Positions 1-8,131 are shown, counted from the first letter of the stretch. The stretch is 10,867 nucleotides of DNA from CAVXAE01 sp044225565 (GCA_044225565.1 JBGAIL010000161.1:1-10867); one strand, 5' to 3'. Notes: a model not told the origin generated them from the letters alone. Numbers and translations are program-made.

Positions 1-130
1 CGTCGTCACGGAGCCGGTGGCGGGCGCGGCTGCGCACGATTGGCGGGCCATCTGGATCGTGCCGGCGGTGGCGGCGCTCATCGTGTTCGTGCTGTTCAGC
101 GTGGCGTTCAGGCCGGCCCGCACGCGCTGA
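1..130 (+). CDS. MFS transporter, C-terminal end only (partial; NupG-like nucleoside permease type)
   Basis: Only the last 42 codons are in the window, read in the frame starting at base 2 and stopping at TGA 128-130. The peptide has a DWRAIW segment, then one hydrophobic helix (IVPAVAALIVFVLFSVAF), then a short basic tail. This pattern of a DW.(A/G)IW..P stretch followed by the twelfth transmembrane helix is typical of the end of NupG-type MFS permeases and their relatives. It would be an inner-membrane proton-coupled solute importer. The substrate cannot be told from this fragment. The next gene starts 87 bp downstream on the same strand, so co-transcription is possible but not shown. The family call rests on a short resemblance. 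Confidence 0.6.
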   Translation, partial: VVTEPVAGAAAHDWRAIWIVPAVAALIVFVLFSVAFRPARTR

Positions 131-176
131 CGTGGCCGGTGGACGTTGCGAGTCTTCCCAACGTAACCTGCGCGAC

Positions 177-194
177 CGCGCTTCGACGAGCGCG
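177..194 (+). other. short GC hairpin upstream of the reductase gene
   Basis: A perfect 6-bp inverted repeat (CGCGCT at 177-182 and AGCGCG at 189-194, 6-nt loop) lies between the MFS stop and the reductase start. No T-run follows, so it is not a standard intrinsic terminator. It could attenuate read-through from the MFS gene, or it could be chance in GC-rich DNA. Confidence 0.25.
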
Positions 195-217
195 CGCCGT
201 ATCGGATCGGAGCAGGC

Positions 218-1138
218 ATGAGCGGGGACTCCAGATTTCGGGTGGCGTTCTTCGGTCTCGGCAAGATGGGCGAGCCGATGGCCGGGCGTCTGCTGGACGC
301 GGGCTTGTCACTGGCGGTGTGGAACCGCTCGGCGGACAAGGCGAAGGCGCTCGGGGCCCGCGGCGCGCGCGTCGCGGCTACGCCTCCCGAAGCGGCCGCC
401 GGCGCGCAGTTCGTCATCGTGATGCTGTCCGACGGACCCGCGGTCACGGAAGTGCTGTTCGGGAAAGATCTTGCTGCAGCGCTGAACCCCGGCGCCGTGG
501 TCATCGACATGAGCTCTATCCCGCCGCCGCTGGCACGCGAGCATGCGAAACGGCTGGCCGGGCTCGGCGTGCGGCATCTCGATGCGCCCGTGTCGGGAGG
601 CACGCGAGGGGCAGCCGACGGCTCGCTGGCGATCATGGCTGGCGGTTCGCCGGAGGTTTTCGAGGCTGCGCGCCCGGTGTTGGGGATCCTGGGACGTCCG
701 ACGCTCATCGGCCCTTCGGGCTCGGGGCAACTCTCCAAGCTGGCGAATCAGACGATCGTGGCGGGAACCATCGGTGCGGTCGCCGAGGCCCTGCTGCTGG
801 CCGCAGCGGGCGGGGCGGATCCGGCGAAGGTGCGCGAGGCGCTGAGCGGTGGCTTCGCGGATAGCACCATCCTCAAGCAGCACGGCCAGCGCATGCTGGA
901 CCGTGCGTGGCTGCCGGGTGGCCGCACGCGTACGCAGGTGAAGGACCTGCGCACGATCCTCGAAGCGGCTGCCTCGATGGGGCTCGAACTGCCTATCACG
1001 GCGAGAGTCACGGAGCTGTTCGAATCCAGCCTGGCGGCGGGTTTCGGGGAGTACGACCACAGCGCGCTGCTGCTCGAGCTCGAGCGGCGAAACCCCGGCG
1101 CGCGGGTGGGTAGCAGGCCCGACCAGAAGCCGGAGTGA
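218..1138 (+). CDS. NAD(P)-dependent beta-hydroxyacid dehydrogenase, probably 2-hydroxy-3-oxopropionate (tartronate semialdehyde) reductase
   Basis: This 306-aa cytosolic enzyme would reduce a short semialdehyde acid to the hydroxy acid, for example tartronate semialdehyde to D-glycerate. It has the full layout of the 3-hydroxyisobutyrate dehydrogenase superfamily: a Rossmann glycine motif GLGKMG (13-18), the substrate loop DAPVSGG (122-128), the catalytic lysine K174 and N177 in SKLANQ, and a KDL segment (242-244). The end GEYDHSALLLELE resembles the GarR/GlxR ending (DHSAL). After strand beta-2 it has WNRS..K (35-41) instead of an acidic residue, which suggests NADPH preference by analogy with glyoxylate/succinic semialdehyde reductases. 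The ATG at 218 has a GGAG (209-212) as a modest ribosome site. Length matches the family (about 290-300 aa). Alternatives are 3-hydroxyisobutyrate dehydrogenase or glyoxylate/succinic semialdehyde reductase. The superfamily is certain; the substrate is inferred. Confidence 0.9.
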   Translation: MSGDSRFRVAFFGLGKMGEPMAGRLLDAGLSLAVWNRSADKAKALGARGARVAATPPEAAAGAQFVIVMLSDGPAVTEVLFGKDLAAALNPGAVVIDMSSIPPPLAREHAKRLAGLGVRHLDAPVSGGTRGAADGSLAIMAGGSPEVFEAARPVLGILGRPTLIGPSGSGQLSKLANQTIVAGTIGAVAEALLLAAAGGADPAKVREALSGGFADSTILKQHGQRMLDRAWLPGGRTRTQVKDLRTILEAAASMGLELPITARVTELFESSLAAGFGEYDHSALLLELERRNPGARVGSRPDQKPE

Positions 1139-1251
1139 GCGGGAAGCGACGCGCTACCCTCACTTCAGGCACTACCTACCCGATTCGGGGACCTCGTCGC
1201 AGATGCGGCGCGGTAGATTGACCCGCATCGAGACTGCCACAGGGCGCGCCG

Positions 1252-2937
1252 ATGCGTCGATTCCTCGCTCCGTTCGTCTTCCTGTACGCGCCCGCCATCG
1301 CCTCGATGGGCGCCGAGGCGGCACCAGCGGAGGCGAGCTCGTTCTCGCCCGCCAATATCCGCGCACACGTCGAATTCCTCGCCGACGATCTGCTCGCCGG
1401 CCGCGAGCCGGGCACGCTGGGTTTTGACATCGCCGCGCGTTACGTGGCCACCCGGTTCGATGGATTGGGCCTGGAGCCTGCCGGCGAAGGCGGCGGCTGG
1501 TATCAACGGGTGCCGTTGGTGGAGAGCTCGCTGGTCGATGGCACTGCGCGACTCACCGTCGGCGCGCACGGGCCGGCGAGGGGCGCAAGGCTTCCGGCGA
1601 GCCGCGCACGACAATGGGCGAACGGCACGCACGTCATCATTTCCCCGAGTTTTCTCGAGCCCCAGTTGAACGTGGAGGCGCCGGTGGTCTTCGCCGGCTT
1701 CGGTCTTGACGCCCCCGAGCACGGATTCGACGACTACCGTGGCCTCGACGTGCGAGGCAAGGTCGTGGCGTATCTCATCGGGGCGCCGCGCGGAACACCG
1801 AGTGAGGTCGGGGCTCATCTGGTCGCCGAGAAGCAGAGGATGGCGGAGAAACATGGTGCCCTCGGCGTGCTGGCGCTGGAGACACTGGCGACCCGCAAGA
1901 GCTTTCCGTGGGTTCGGCGTCTGGATACCGATACGCTGGCCGCCGTCACGTGGGCGGATGCTGGCGGGAATCCTTTCGTGCGTGCGCCGGGCATTCGCGT
2001 CGCCGCCGCGCTCGACGAAACCACGACGCTCGCGCTCTTCGAGGGTGCCCGCGTGCCTTACGGCAAGGTTCTCGAGACAGCGGACCGGACGGGAGCCCGT
2101 CCCAGAGGTTTCCCGCTTTCCACCCGAGTGCGTGTGGAAGCGCACAGCCGGTTGCGTGCTTTCGACAGCCTCAACGTGCTCGGCCGCATTCCCGGCACCG
2201 ACCCGCGACTACAGGGCGAAGCCGTGCTCATGATGGCGCATCTCGACCATGTGGGCTTGCGCCCGCTCGAGCGTGATGCAGGCGTGGCCGATGGCGCAGT
2301 TGACCGCATCCTGAATGGCGCAGAGGACAATGCGATGGGCGTCGCGGTGATGCTCGAGGTTGCGCGGGCCATGCGGACGGCAGGCGTGAGGCCGCGCCGT
2401 TCGGTCGTCTTCTTCGCGACTACCGCGGAGGAAAAGGGGCTGATCGGTGCAGACTACTTCGCGCACCGTCCCACGGTGCCGCTCGAACGGATCGTGGCGG
2501 CGCTGAATCTCGACATGCCGTTGCTCACCTACGACTTCGTGGACGTCATCGCCTTCGGCGCCGAGCATTCCACGTTGGGAGCACGGGTGGTGGTGGTCGC
2601 TCAATCCAACGGCGTGAAGCTGTCGCCGGATCCGATGCCCGAGCAGGGAATCTTCACGCGCAGCGACCATTACGCGCTGGTCAAGCGGGGCATACCGGCC
2701 GTGTTTTTCGCCACCGGGCAGGGCGGTGCCGGCAAGCTGGCGTGGGAAGCATTCCTGACGAAGCACTACCATCAGCCGTCCGACGACATCACGTTGCCGT
2801 TCAACTGGTCGGCGGCCGCACGGTTCGCGCGGATCAACGGGCAGCTGCTCACGGATATCGCCAACGCCGACGAACGTCCAGCGTGGCTCCGCGGCGATTT
2901 CTTCGGCGATACCTTTGCGCGCGACACGTCGCGATGA
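1252..2937 (+). CDS. secreted M28 family zinc metallopeptidase with PA domain
   Basis: This 561-aa protein starts with a basic, hydrophobic leader (about residues 1-24, ending near AEA), so it is probably exported to the periplasm or outside. Residues 33-80 form the N-terminal region common in M28 peptidases (HVEFLADDLLAGREPGT). Residues about 140-280 match a PA (protease-associated) insert, including VVFAGFGLDAPEHGFDDYRG. The catalytic domain is about 305-540 and shows all expected metal and catalytic residues: H330 (AHLDH), D359 (NGAEDN), E393 as catalytic base and E394 as ligand (TTAEEKGLIG), D421 (NLDMP), and H507 (HQPSDD). It should be an active di-zinc aminopeptidase or carboxypeptidase releasing amino acids from peptides. 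The ATG at 1252 is the first usable ATG or GTG after the in-frame TGA at 1219-1221, with a weak AGGG before it. Its stop is 10 bp from the convergent kinase stop. Exact specificity is unknown. Confidence 0.93.
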   Translation: MRRFLAPFVFLYAPAIASMGAEAAPAEASSFSPANIRAHVEFLADDLLAGREPGTLGFDIAARYVATRFDGLGLEPAGEGGGWYQRVPLVESSLVDGTARLTVGAHGPARGARLPASRARQWANGTHVIISPSFLEPQLNVEAPVVFAGFGLDAPEHGFDDYRGLDVRGKVVAYLIGAPRGTPSEVGAHLVAEKQRMAEKHGALGVLALETLATRKSFPWVRRLDTDTLAAVTWADAGGNPFVRAPGIRVAAALDETTTLALFEGARVPYGKVLETADRTGARPRGFPLSTRVRVEAHSRLRAFDSLNVLGRIPGTDPRLQGEAVLMMAHLDHVGLRPLERDAGVADGAVDRILNGAEDNAMGVAVMLEVARAMRTAGVRPRRSVVFFATTAEEKGLIGADYFAHRPTVPLERIVAALNLDMPLLTYDFVDVIAFGAEHSTLGARVVVVAQSNGVKLSPDPMPEQGIFTRSDHYALVKRGIPAVFFATGQGGAGKLAWEAFLTKHYHQPSDDITLPFNWSAAARFARINGQLLTDIANADERPAWLRGDFFGDTFARDTSR

Positions 2938-2947
2938 CGCGGCGCGC

Positions 2948-3835
2948 TCAAATCCTTTCGATGGCGATTTCGCGCTGGGCGTCGAGGTTCAGCAGCACAT
3001 CTGCACGGGCAGGCATCTCCTCGATGATATGCGTGGTGAGCCGCTGATAGTGATTGATGAACCGTGACATCTGCGCCTCGCTCATTACGCGCGAGACATC
3101 CGTTCCCGATGCGGCCATCCGGTCCCGCAGCTTGCGTTCCTGTTCCATCCGCCACTGAAACACGACGTCGAAGCTCGGCACCTTGAGCAGCACAAGCAGC
3201 TCCACCGTGCCGAACAGGCGTTGATATTCCCCTGCCAGCGCGGTGTTCACGTACCGCCGCCAGGTTCCGTCGGGATCCTCGTCGCGCTCCAGCGCGTTCA
3301 CCGGTGCGCTCAATGCTTCGTCAGCCTGAGGCCTGGCTCCCAGGCACCAGCCCTCGAACAGGAGCACGTGCACGGGGCCTTGCTTCGAAGGCCATTCCTC
3401 GCGCGGCCGCCGGTCATCCCGTGCCTTGTCGAACGAAGGTAGTGCGACCTGCCCCGGCGAGCGCAGCGCTTCGATCAGCTCGATTCCCAACGCCACGTCA
3501 TGCGTACCCGGCACGCCCCGAGTCTGAAACAACGGATGCACCTTCCGGCCGAGCGTGGCGCGCTCTGCGTGCGTCAGATAAAGATCGTCCAGTGAGAGCG
3601 CCGCGACGGACAGGCCCAGGCACTCGAGGAGCTTCCGCACCGATCCCACGGTCGTGGACTTGCCGCTTCCCTGCGGGCCGCAGAGCCCCATCGTGAGCAT
3701 CTTCCCGCCCGCCGCCGCGGCTTGAGCCGCAACGCGCTCGGCGAGCGGTACGTGCACGCGCTCGATCGTCCTGCGATAGGACTCCGGCAATCCCTCGCTG
3801 GCCAGGAACGAATCGATCCAGCCCGTCGGATTCAT
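2948..3835 (-). CDS. D-glycerate 3-kinase-like P-loop kinase
   Basis: This 295-aa cytosolic protein would transfer phosphate from ATP to a small acceptor, most likely D-glycerate to give 3-phosphoglycerate. It belongs to the phosphoribulokinase/uridine kinase-like P-loop group that contains plant glycerate kinase (GLYK) and yeast Tda10. Visible marks are a Walker A GPQGSGKST (53-61), SLDDLYLTHAER (81-92), the conserved HPLFQTRGVPGTHD (100-113), LPSFDKARDDR (132-142), FEGWCLGARPQ (160-170), a W..YVN...Y..LF segment (192-208) and PSFDVVFQWR (220-229). Length fits the family. The ATG at 3835 has AAGGG 8 nt upstream. It lies 39 bp after the RND pump gene on the same strand, so it is probably the last gene of that transcript, although no functional tie to efflux is known. 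The family is clear; glycerate as substrate is inferred from family members, since some members are annotated only as putative kinases. Confidence 0.85.
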   Translation of the reverse strand: MNPTGWIDSFLASEGLPESYRRTIERVHVPLAERVAAQAAAAGGKMLTMGLCGPQGSGKSTTVGSVRKLLECLGLSVAALSLDDLYLTHAERATLGRKVHPLFQTRGVPGTHDVALGIELIEALRSPGQVALPSFDKARDDRRPREEWPSKQGPVHVLLFEGWCLGARPQADEALSAPVNALERDEDPDGTWRRYVNTALAGEYQRLFGTVELLVLLKVPSFDVVFQWRMEQERKLRDRMAASGTDVSRVMSEAQMSRFINHYQRLTTHIIEEMPARADVLLNLDAQREIAIERI

Positions 3836-3874
3836 CGTGGCTTCCCTTCGCCCCGGATGGCGGCGGCGGGGAGT

Positions 3875-6800
3875 CTACTCCTGGTGCTGCGGCCTGGATG
3901 TTTCCGGAGTCACAGGCTCGGCGGTGATGAGCTTCGCGACGCGCGGGCCGACCCAGCGTTCGAGATCGTCGATGAGCGTGAACGCCGCGGGCACCACCAC
4001 CAGCGTGAGCAGCGTGGAAGTGATGAGGCCGCCCATCACGGCCACGGCCATCGGCGCCCGGAACGAAGCATCGCCGTGCAGGCCGACCACCACCGGGATC
4101 ATGCCGGCGATCATGGCCACCGTGGTCATCACGATCGGGCGCGCCCGCTTGTGCCCCGATTCGAGGATGGCCGTGAGCCGGTCCTTGCCCGCGCGGATCT
4201 CCTCGATGGCGAAGTCCACCAGCAGGATGGAATTCTTCGCCACGATGCCCATGAGCATGAGGAAGCCGATGACCACGGGCATGGACATGGGGAAGCCGAA
4301 GATCATGAGCGCGAGGACGGCGCCGCCGATCGACAGAGGCAGGGCGGAAAGGATGGTGATGGGCTGGAACACGCGCGCGAAGAGCAGCACCAGCACTGCA
4401 AACACCATCAGCACGCCGGTGGCCATTGCGATGCCGAAGTTTGCGAAGAGCTCGCCCATCACCTCGGCATCACCCATCTCCACCAGGCGCACGCCCTGCG
4501 GCAGGTTCCTGAGCGTCGGGAGCGCCTTGATCCTGCTCATCGCGGTGCCCAGCGCGGCACCGCCGGCCAGATCCGCGTCGATCGCCACGCGACGACTCTG
4601 GTTGTAGCGCCGGACACGGGTCGGGCCCTGCCCGAAACTGATGTCCGCCACCGCCTTCAGCGGCACGGTCTGGCCCGTGGTGGTAGGTACGGGGAGGTTC
4701 TCGAGCGTGCCGATGTCGCGCCGGGCGCCTTCGAGGAGGCTCACCCGGATCGGGATCTGCCGGTCGGAGAGCGAGAATTTCGCGGCGTTCTGTGGCAGGT
4801 CACCGAGCGTGGCGATGCGGATGGTCTGGCTGATGCTGGCCACCGTGACGCCGAGTTCGGACGCGAGGTCGAGGCGTGGCCTGATCACGATCTCCGGCCG
4901 TTGCATGTCCCCGTTGATGCGTGGGTCGCGCAGCTCCTTCAGCGTGCGCAGCTCCGCTTCCAGGCGGCGCGCGGTGGCATCCAGCACCACCGGGTCGTCA
5001 CCCGCCAGGAACAGCGTGACGTCGCGGCCCATGCCCGTGCCCGACTGGTTCTGAAAGGAGATGCGCGCGTCCGGAATCTTCTTCAGCTCCTGCATCACGC
5101 GCTGCTGCCAATGCTCCTGAGTGATTTCGCGTTCCTCGCGCGGCACCAGGTTGATGAACTGCTGCGCGGTGCGCACTTCACCGGATTCGTCGCCACCGAT
5201 GGATTCGACGACGTCCTTCACCTCCGGCTGGCGGCGGACGACCTCGTAGGCCTGTGCCGAGACCGCCGCGGTCTGCTCGAGCCGCACGCCCGGGGGCAGC
5301 TCGATGTTGAGCTGCGAGGCGGAAAGGTCCGGCTGGGGCACGAACGCCTTGGGAATGACGACGAGCGCGCCGATGGAGAGCGCAAAGAATAGTGTTCCGC
5401 CTGCGAGCGTGAGCCAGCGGTGCTGCACGCACCAGCGCAGCGCTTGCATGTAGCGGTGCATGATGGGCCCGTCCGCATGTGCTGCGATGCTGTCCGGCCG
5501 CAGCGTGAAGGCCGCGATGACGGGCGTGATGAGGCGCGCCACGAGCAGCGAGAAGAACACTGCCGCCGCGACGGTGAGGCCGAACTGTCTGAAATACTGG
5601 CCCGTGATGCCCGGCATGAAGCTCACCGGCAGGAATACGGCGATGATGGTGGCGGAGGTGGCGACCACCGCGAGGCCGATCTCGTCCGCCGCATCCAGCG
5701 CCGCCCTGAAGCCCTTCTTGCCCATGCGCATGTGGCGCACGATGTTCTCGATCTCGACGATGGCATCGTCCACCAGCACGCCGGCGACCAGCGAGAGCGC
5801 GAGCAGGCTGATCTGGTTGAGCGTGAAGTCCATCCACTGCATGAACGCGAAGGTGGGGATGGCGGAGAGCGGGATGGCGAGCGCCGAGATGGCCGTGGCG
5901 CGCCAGTTGCGCAGGAAGAAGAACACCACCGCCACTGCGAGCAACGAGCCTTCGATGAGCGCGTTGATGGCGGAGTGGAACATCTGCTTGGTGTAGTCCA
6001 CCGTCGTGAAGACCATCTTGATCTTCACCTGCGGGCTCTCCTTGCCGATCGCAGCGAGCTCGCGCTCCACGTCTTCCAGGACGTTGACGTCGGAGGACCC
6101 TTTGGCGCGGAACACGCCGAAGGTGGTCGCCGGGCGCCCGTTGAGCCGCGACAGCGTGCGGATCTCGGCTATGCCATCCGTGACTTCCGCGATGTCGCGC
6201 AGGCGCGTCCAGCGCCCGCCGCCCAACGCGATCTGCGTGTCGCCGAGCTGCGAGGCCGTGCGAGCGGAGCCGAGCACGCGAATGGATTGCTCGCCGCCGC
6301 CCACCTGCGCGCGCCCGCCCGGCGCATCCAGGTTCAGCTGCCGCAGCTGCTGGTTCACTTCGATGGCGGTGATGCCGAGCGCCTGCATGCGTGCCGGGTC
6401 GAGCTCCACCCGGATCTCGCGATTCACGCCGCCCCCGCGCTGCACCTGCGCGACGCCGGAGACGGTGAGCAGGCGCTTGGAGATGTTGTTGTCCACGAAC
6501 CAGGAGAGCTCTTCCTCGCTCATGCTCGTGGTGCTGACCGCGTAGTACGCGATGGCGCCGCCTTCGATGTCGATGCGCGAGACCTGCGGCTCCTCGATGC
6601 CGTCGGGCAGGTCGGCCCGTACCTTGGAGACCGCATCGCGCACGTCCGTGACGGCACGATCGACCGGCGTGCCGATCTGGAACTCGATCATCAGGTAGGT
6701 CTGGCCTTCCATGGCGACCGAGGTGATGCTCTTGACGTTGCCGATGTTGGCGACGGAGGCTTCGATCTTCTGCGTGATCTGCGTCTCGAGCTCGGTGGGC

Positions 6801-6967
6801 GCCGCGCCAGGCTGCGCGACGGTCACGTTGATGAGCGGGAAGGAGACGTCCGGGCTCAGGTTCACCGGCATGCGGATGAACGCGACCGTGCCTACGAAGA
6901 ACAGCACGACGAACAGCACCACCGGCAGCACCGGGTGGTGGATCGCCCACGCGGACATGTTCTTCAT
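3875..6967 (-). CDS. RND efflux pump inner-membrane permease (AcrB/HAE1 type)
   Basis: This 1030-aa proton-driven exporter is the inner-membrane engine of a tripartite efflux pump. It has the RND layout: TM1 (about 13-31), a large periplasmic loop, TM2-6 (about 335-490), TM7 (about 518-537), a second large loop, and TM8-12 (about 842-998). Proton-relay residues match AcrB: adjacent D400-D401 in VLVDDAIVEIEN, K911 in GIVAKNSILL, and T948 in RPIVMTT. The DD pair fits the drug and hydrophobe pumps (HAE1) better than the heavy-metal subgroup. It is slightly shorter than AcrB (1049 aa). The ATG at 6967 has AGAAGG 7 nt upstream and sits 13 bp after the adaptor stop. No TolC-like channel gene follows, so the pump must borrow one from elsewhere. 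The substrate cannot be read from the sequence. Confidence 0.96.
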   Translation of the reverse strand: MKNMSAWAIHHPVLPVVLFVVLFFVGTVAFIRMPVNLSPDVSFPLINVTVAQPGAAPTELETQITQKIEASVANIGNVKSITSVAMEGQTYLMIEFQIGTPVDRAVTDVRDAVSKVRADLPDGIEEPQVSRIDIEGGAIAYYAVSTTSMSEEELSWFVDNNISKRLLTVSGVAQVQRGGGVNREIRVELDPARMQALGITAIEVNQQLRQLNLDAPGGRAQVGGGEQSIRVLGSARTASQLGDTQIALGGGRWTRLRDIAEVTDGIAEIRTLSRLNGRPATTFGVFRAKGSSDVNVLEDVERELAAIGKESPQVKIKMVFTTVDYTKQMFHSAINALIEGSLLAVAVVFFFLRNWRATAISALAIPLSAIPTFAFMQWMDFTLNQISLLALSLVAGVLVDDAIVEIENIVRHMRMGKKGFRAALDAADEIGLAVVATSATIIAVFLPVSFMPGITGQYFRQFGLTVAAAVFFSLLVARLITPVIAAFTLRPDSIAAHADGPIMHRYMQALRWCVQHRWLTLAGGTLFFALSIGALVVIPKAFVPQPDLSASQLNIELPPGVRLEQTAAVSAQAYEVVRRQPEVKDVVESIGGDESGEVRTAQQFINLVPREEREITQEHWQQRVMQELKKIPDARISFQNQSGTGMGRDVTLFLAGDDPVVLDATARRLEAELRTLKELRDPRINGDMQRPEIVIRPRLDLASELGVTVASISQTIRIATLGDLPQNAAKFSLSDRQIPIRVSLLEGARRDIGTLENLPVPTTTGQTVPLKAVADISFGQGPTRVRRYNQSRRVAIDADLAGGAALGTAMSRIKALPTLRNLPQGVRLVEMGDAEVMGELFANFGIAMATGVLMVFAVLVLLFARVFQPITILSALPLSIGGAVLALMIFGFPMSMPVVIGFLMLMGIVAKNSILLVDFAIEEIRAGKDRLTAILESGHKRARPIVMTTVAMIAGMIPVVVGLHGDASFRAPMAVAVMGGLITSTLLTLVVVPAAFTLIDDLERWVGPRVAKLITAEPVTPETSRPQHQE

Positions 6968-6980
6968 GACGGGGCCTTCT

Positions 6981-8126
6981 TCAGGCCTTGCCGGGCGCGA
7001 CGGCTACGCGTTCGCCCTCGTGCAGGAAGCCGCCGGCCGTGGCGACCACGCGTTCGGTGCCGGTAAGGCCTTCGGCGATCACGATGCCTTCGGGCGTGGC
7101 GTTGGCGATGCGGACGGGACGGCGCTCGACGGCGTTCTTTTCGTTGAGCACGAGCACGTAGGCGCCGCGTACGTCCGACAGGACGGCGGTTTGCGGTAAC
7201 ACCGGCCGCTGCGCGTGGTTCACGATGACTTCACCGCGTGCGAACGCGCCGGGCCGCAGAGCGGAGTTCGGCGCGAGCGCAATGCGGATTTCCCCCTGCC
7301 GCGTCTGTGGATCGATGACCGCGCCGAGCAGGCGCACCTTGCCCTGGAAGGGCTCGACTATGCCGGTGAGATAAATGTTTGCCGTCTGGTTCACGGAGAG
7401 CGAGGCGACGTCGCGCTCCGCGATGAGCGCGCGCATTTCGATCTCGCCGTCTCCCGCGACACGAAAGAGGGTCTGGCCGGCGTTGGCCATCTGACCGACC
7501 TCCACGGTGCGGGTGAGCACCACGCCGTCGTCCGGCGAACGGATCTCCGTTTTCTGCAGGCGCGCCTGGGTTTCGGCGAGCTGCGCGGACGCGACCTTCA
7601 CGCGTGCCGCGTCCGTCACCGATGCGGCGACCTTCACGCGTGCCGCGTCCGTCACCGATGCGGCACGGCGGCGCTCGATCTCCTCGACGGAGAGCGCGCC
7701 GGCGGTATCCATGCTCCTGGCACGCTGGAACTCCGCTTCGGAGAGCGCGGCCTGGGCGCGCGCCTCTTCCAGCGCCGCCTGCAGGCGCTGCACCTGGGGG
7801 CGCAGGATGGAATCGTCCAGCCTGGCCAGCACCTGGCCCTTCTTCACGTGATCGGAGACTTCCGCCAGCACGGCGACGATGCGGCCGCCTTCGCCTTCGG
7901 TGCCTATGGGCATGTCGTAACGGGCGGCGAGGGCGCCCGTGAACGTCACCGTGGAAGTGACGGCCGTGAGGCCCGGTACCGTGATGGTGACGAGGGGGAT
8001 GGATTCCTGGGGGCCGTTGGCGGCATCCTCCCCGTCCGGGGCGCGTTGCGCCCACACGATGGCGGCCACCGCGACGAGGGTGGCGGCGGCTGCGACGATC
8101 CAGCGGGATGAAATGCGGGTGCCCAC
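6981..8126 (-). CDS. RND efflux periplasmic adaptor (membrane fusion protein, HlyD/AcrA type)
   Basis: This 381-aa adaptor links the RND pump to an outer-membrane channel. It has an N-terminal membrane anchor or uncleaved signal (about 10-26) with no lipobox cysteine, so unlike AcrA it is not a lipoprotein. Next comes the first lipoyl half (GGRIVAVLAEVSDHVKKGQV, 80-99), an alpha-hairpin (about 107-192) with its turn near TAGALSVEE, the second lipoyl half (TEIRSPDDGVV, 193-203), a beta-barrel (about 205-300), and a membrane-proximal domain. The second hairpin helix contains a 12-residue unit (ASVTDAARVKVA) twice in a row at 156-167 and 168-179, encoded by an exact 36-bp DNA repeat. The start is GTG at 8126, preceded by AAAGGA at 5 nt. 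It is the first gene of the adaptor-pump-kinase run, in the usual adaptor-then-pump order. Confidence 0.95.
   Translation of the reverse strand: MGTRISSRWIVAAAATLVAVAAIVWAQRAPDGEDAANGPQESIPLVTITVPGLTAVTSTVTFTGALAARYDMPIGTEGEGGRIVAVLAEVSDHVKKGQVLARLDDSILRPQVQRLQAALEEARAQAALSEAEFQRARSMDTAGALSVEEIERRRAASVTDAARVKVAASVTDAARVKVASAQLAETQARLQKTEIRSPDDGVVLTRTVEVGQMANAGQTLFRVAGDGEIEMRALIAERDVASLSVNQTANIYLTGIVEPFQGKVRLLGAVIDPQTRQGEIRIALAPNSALRPGAFARGEVIVNHAQRPVLPQTAVLSDVRGAYVLVLNEKNAVERRPVRIANATPEGIVIAEGLTGTERVVATAGGFLHEGERVAVAPGKA
7591..7662. repeat. perfect 36-bp tandem duplication inside the adaptor gene
   Basis: Bases 7591-7626 and 7627-7662 are identical over all 36 positions (each begins GCGACCTTCACGCG and ends CACCGATGCG). 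Two further bases match at the right edge, while the base to the left differs. The unit is 12 codons, so the reading frame is kept and 12 residues are repeated in the second helix of the adaptor hairpin. With no synonymous change between copies, the event is probably recent. Confidence 0.97.
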
Positions 8127-8131
8127 GGTGG

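Noticed and set aside
1165..2145. A 326-codon open frame on the - strand opposite the M28 peptidase
   Set aside because: It overlaps a gene with all catalytic residues intact and has no recognisable motif.
2917..2947. GCGCGC inverted repeat spanning the junction of the peptidase and kinase stops, as a two-way terminator
   Set aside because: The arms are a simple GC alternation with a 19-nt loop, a competing inner hairpin and no T-run. It is not distinguishable from chance in this DNA.
3722..7066. Very long open frames on the + strand (3722-5392 and 5420-7066) rich in His, Asp, Arg and Glu
   Set aside because: They lie opposite the kinase and RND genes. Their composition is what the complementary strand of a high-GC gene gives, and they show no domain or plausible start.
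7215..8111. A 298-codon open frame on the + strand opposite the adaptor gene
   Set aside because: It is a reverse-strand shadow of the adaptor, including its copy of the 36-bp repeat. Codon and residue makeup are not protein-like.
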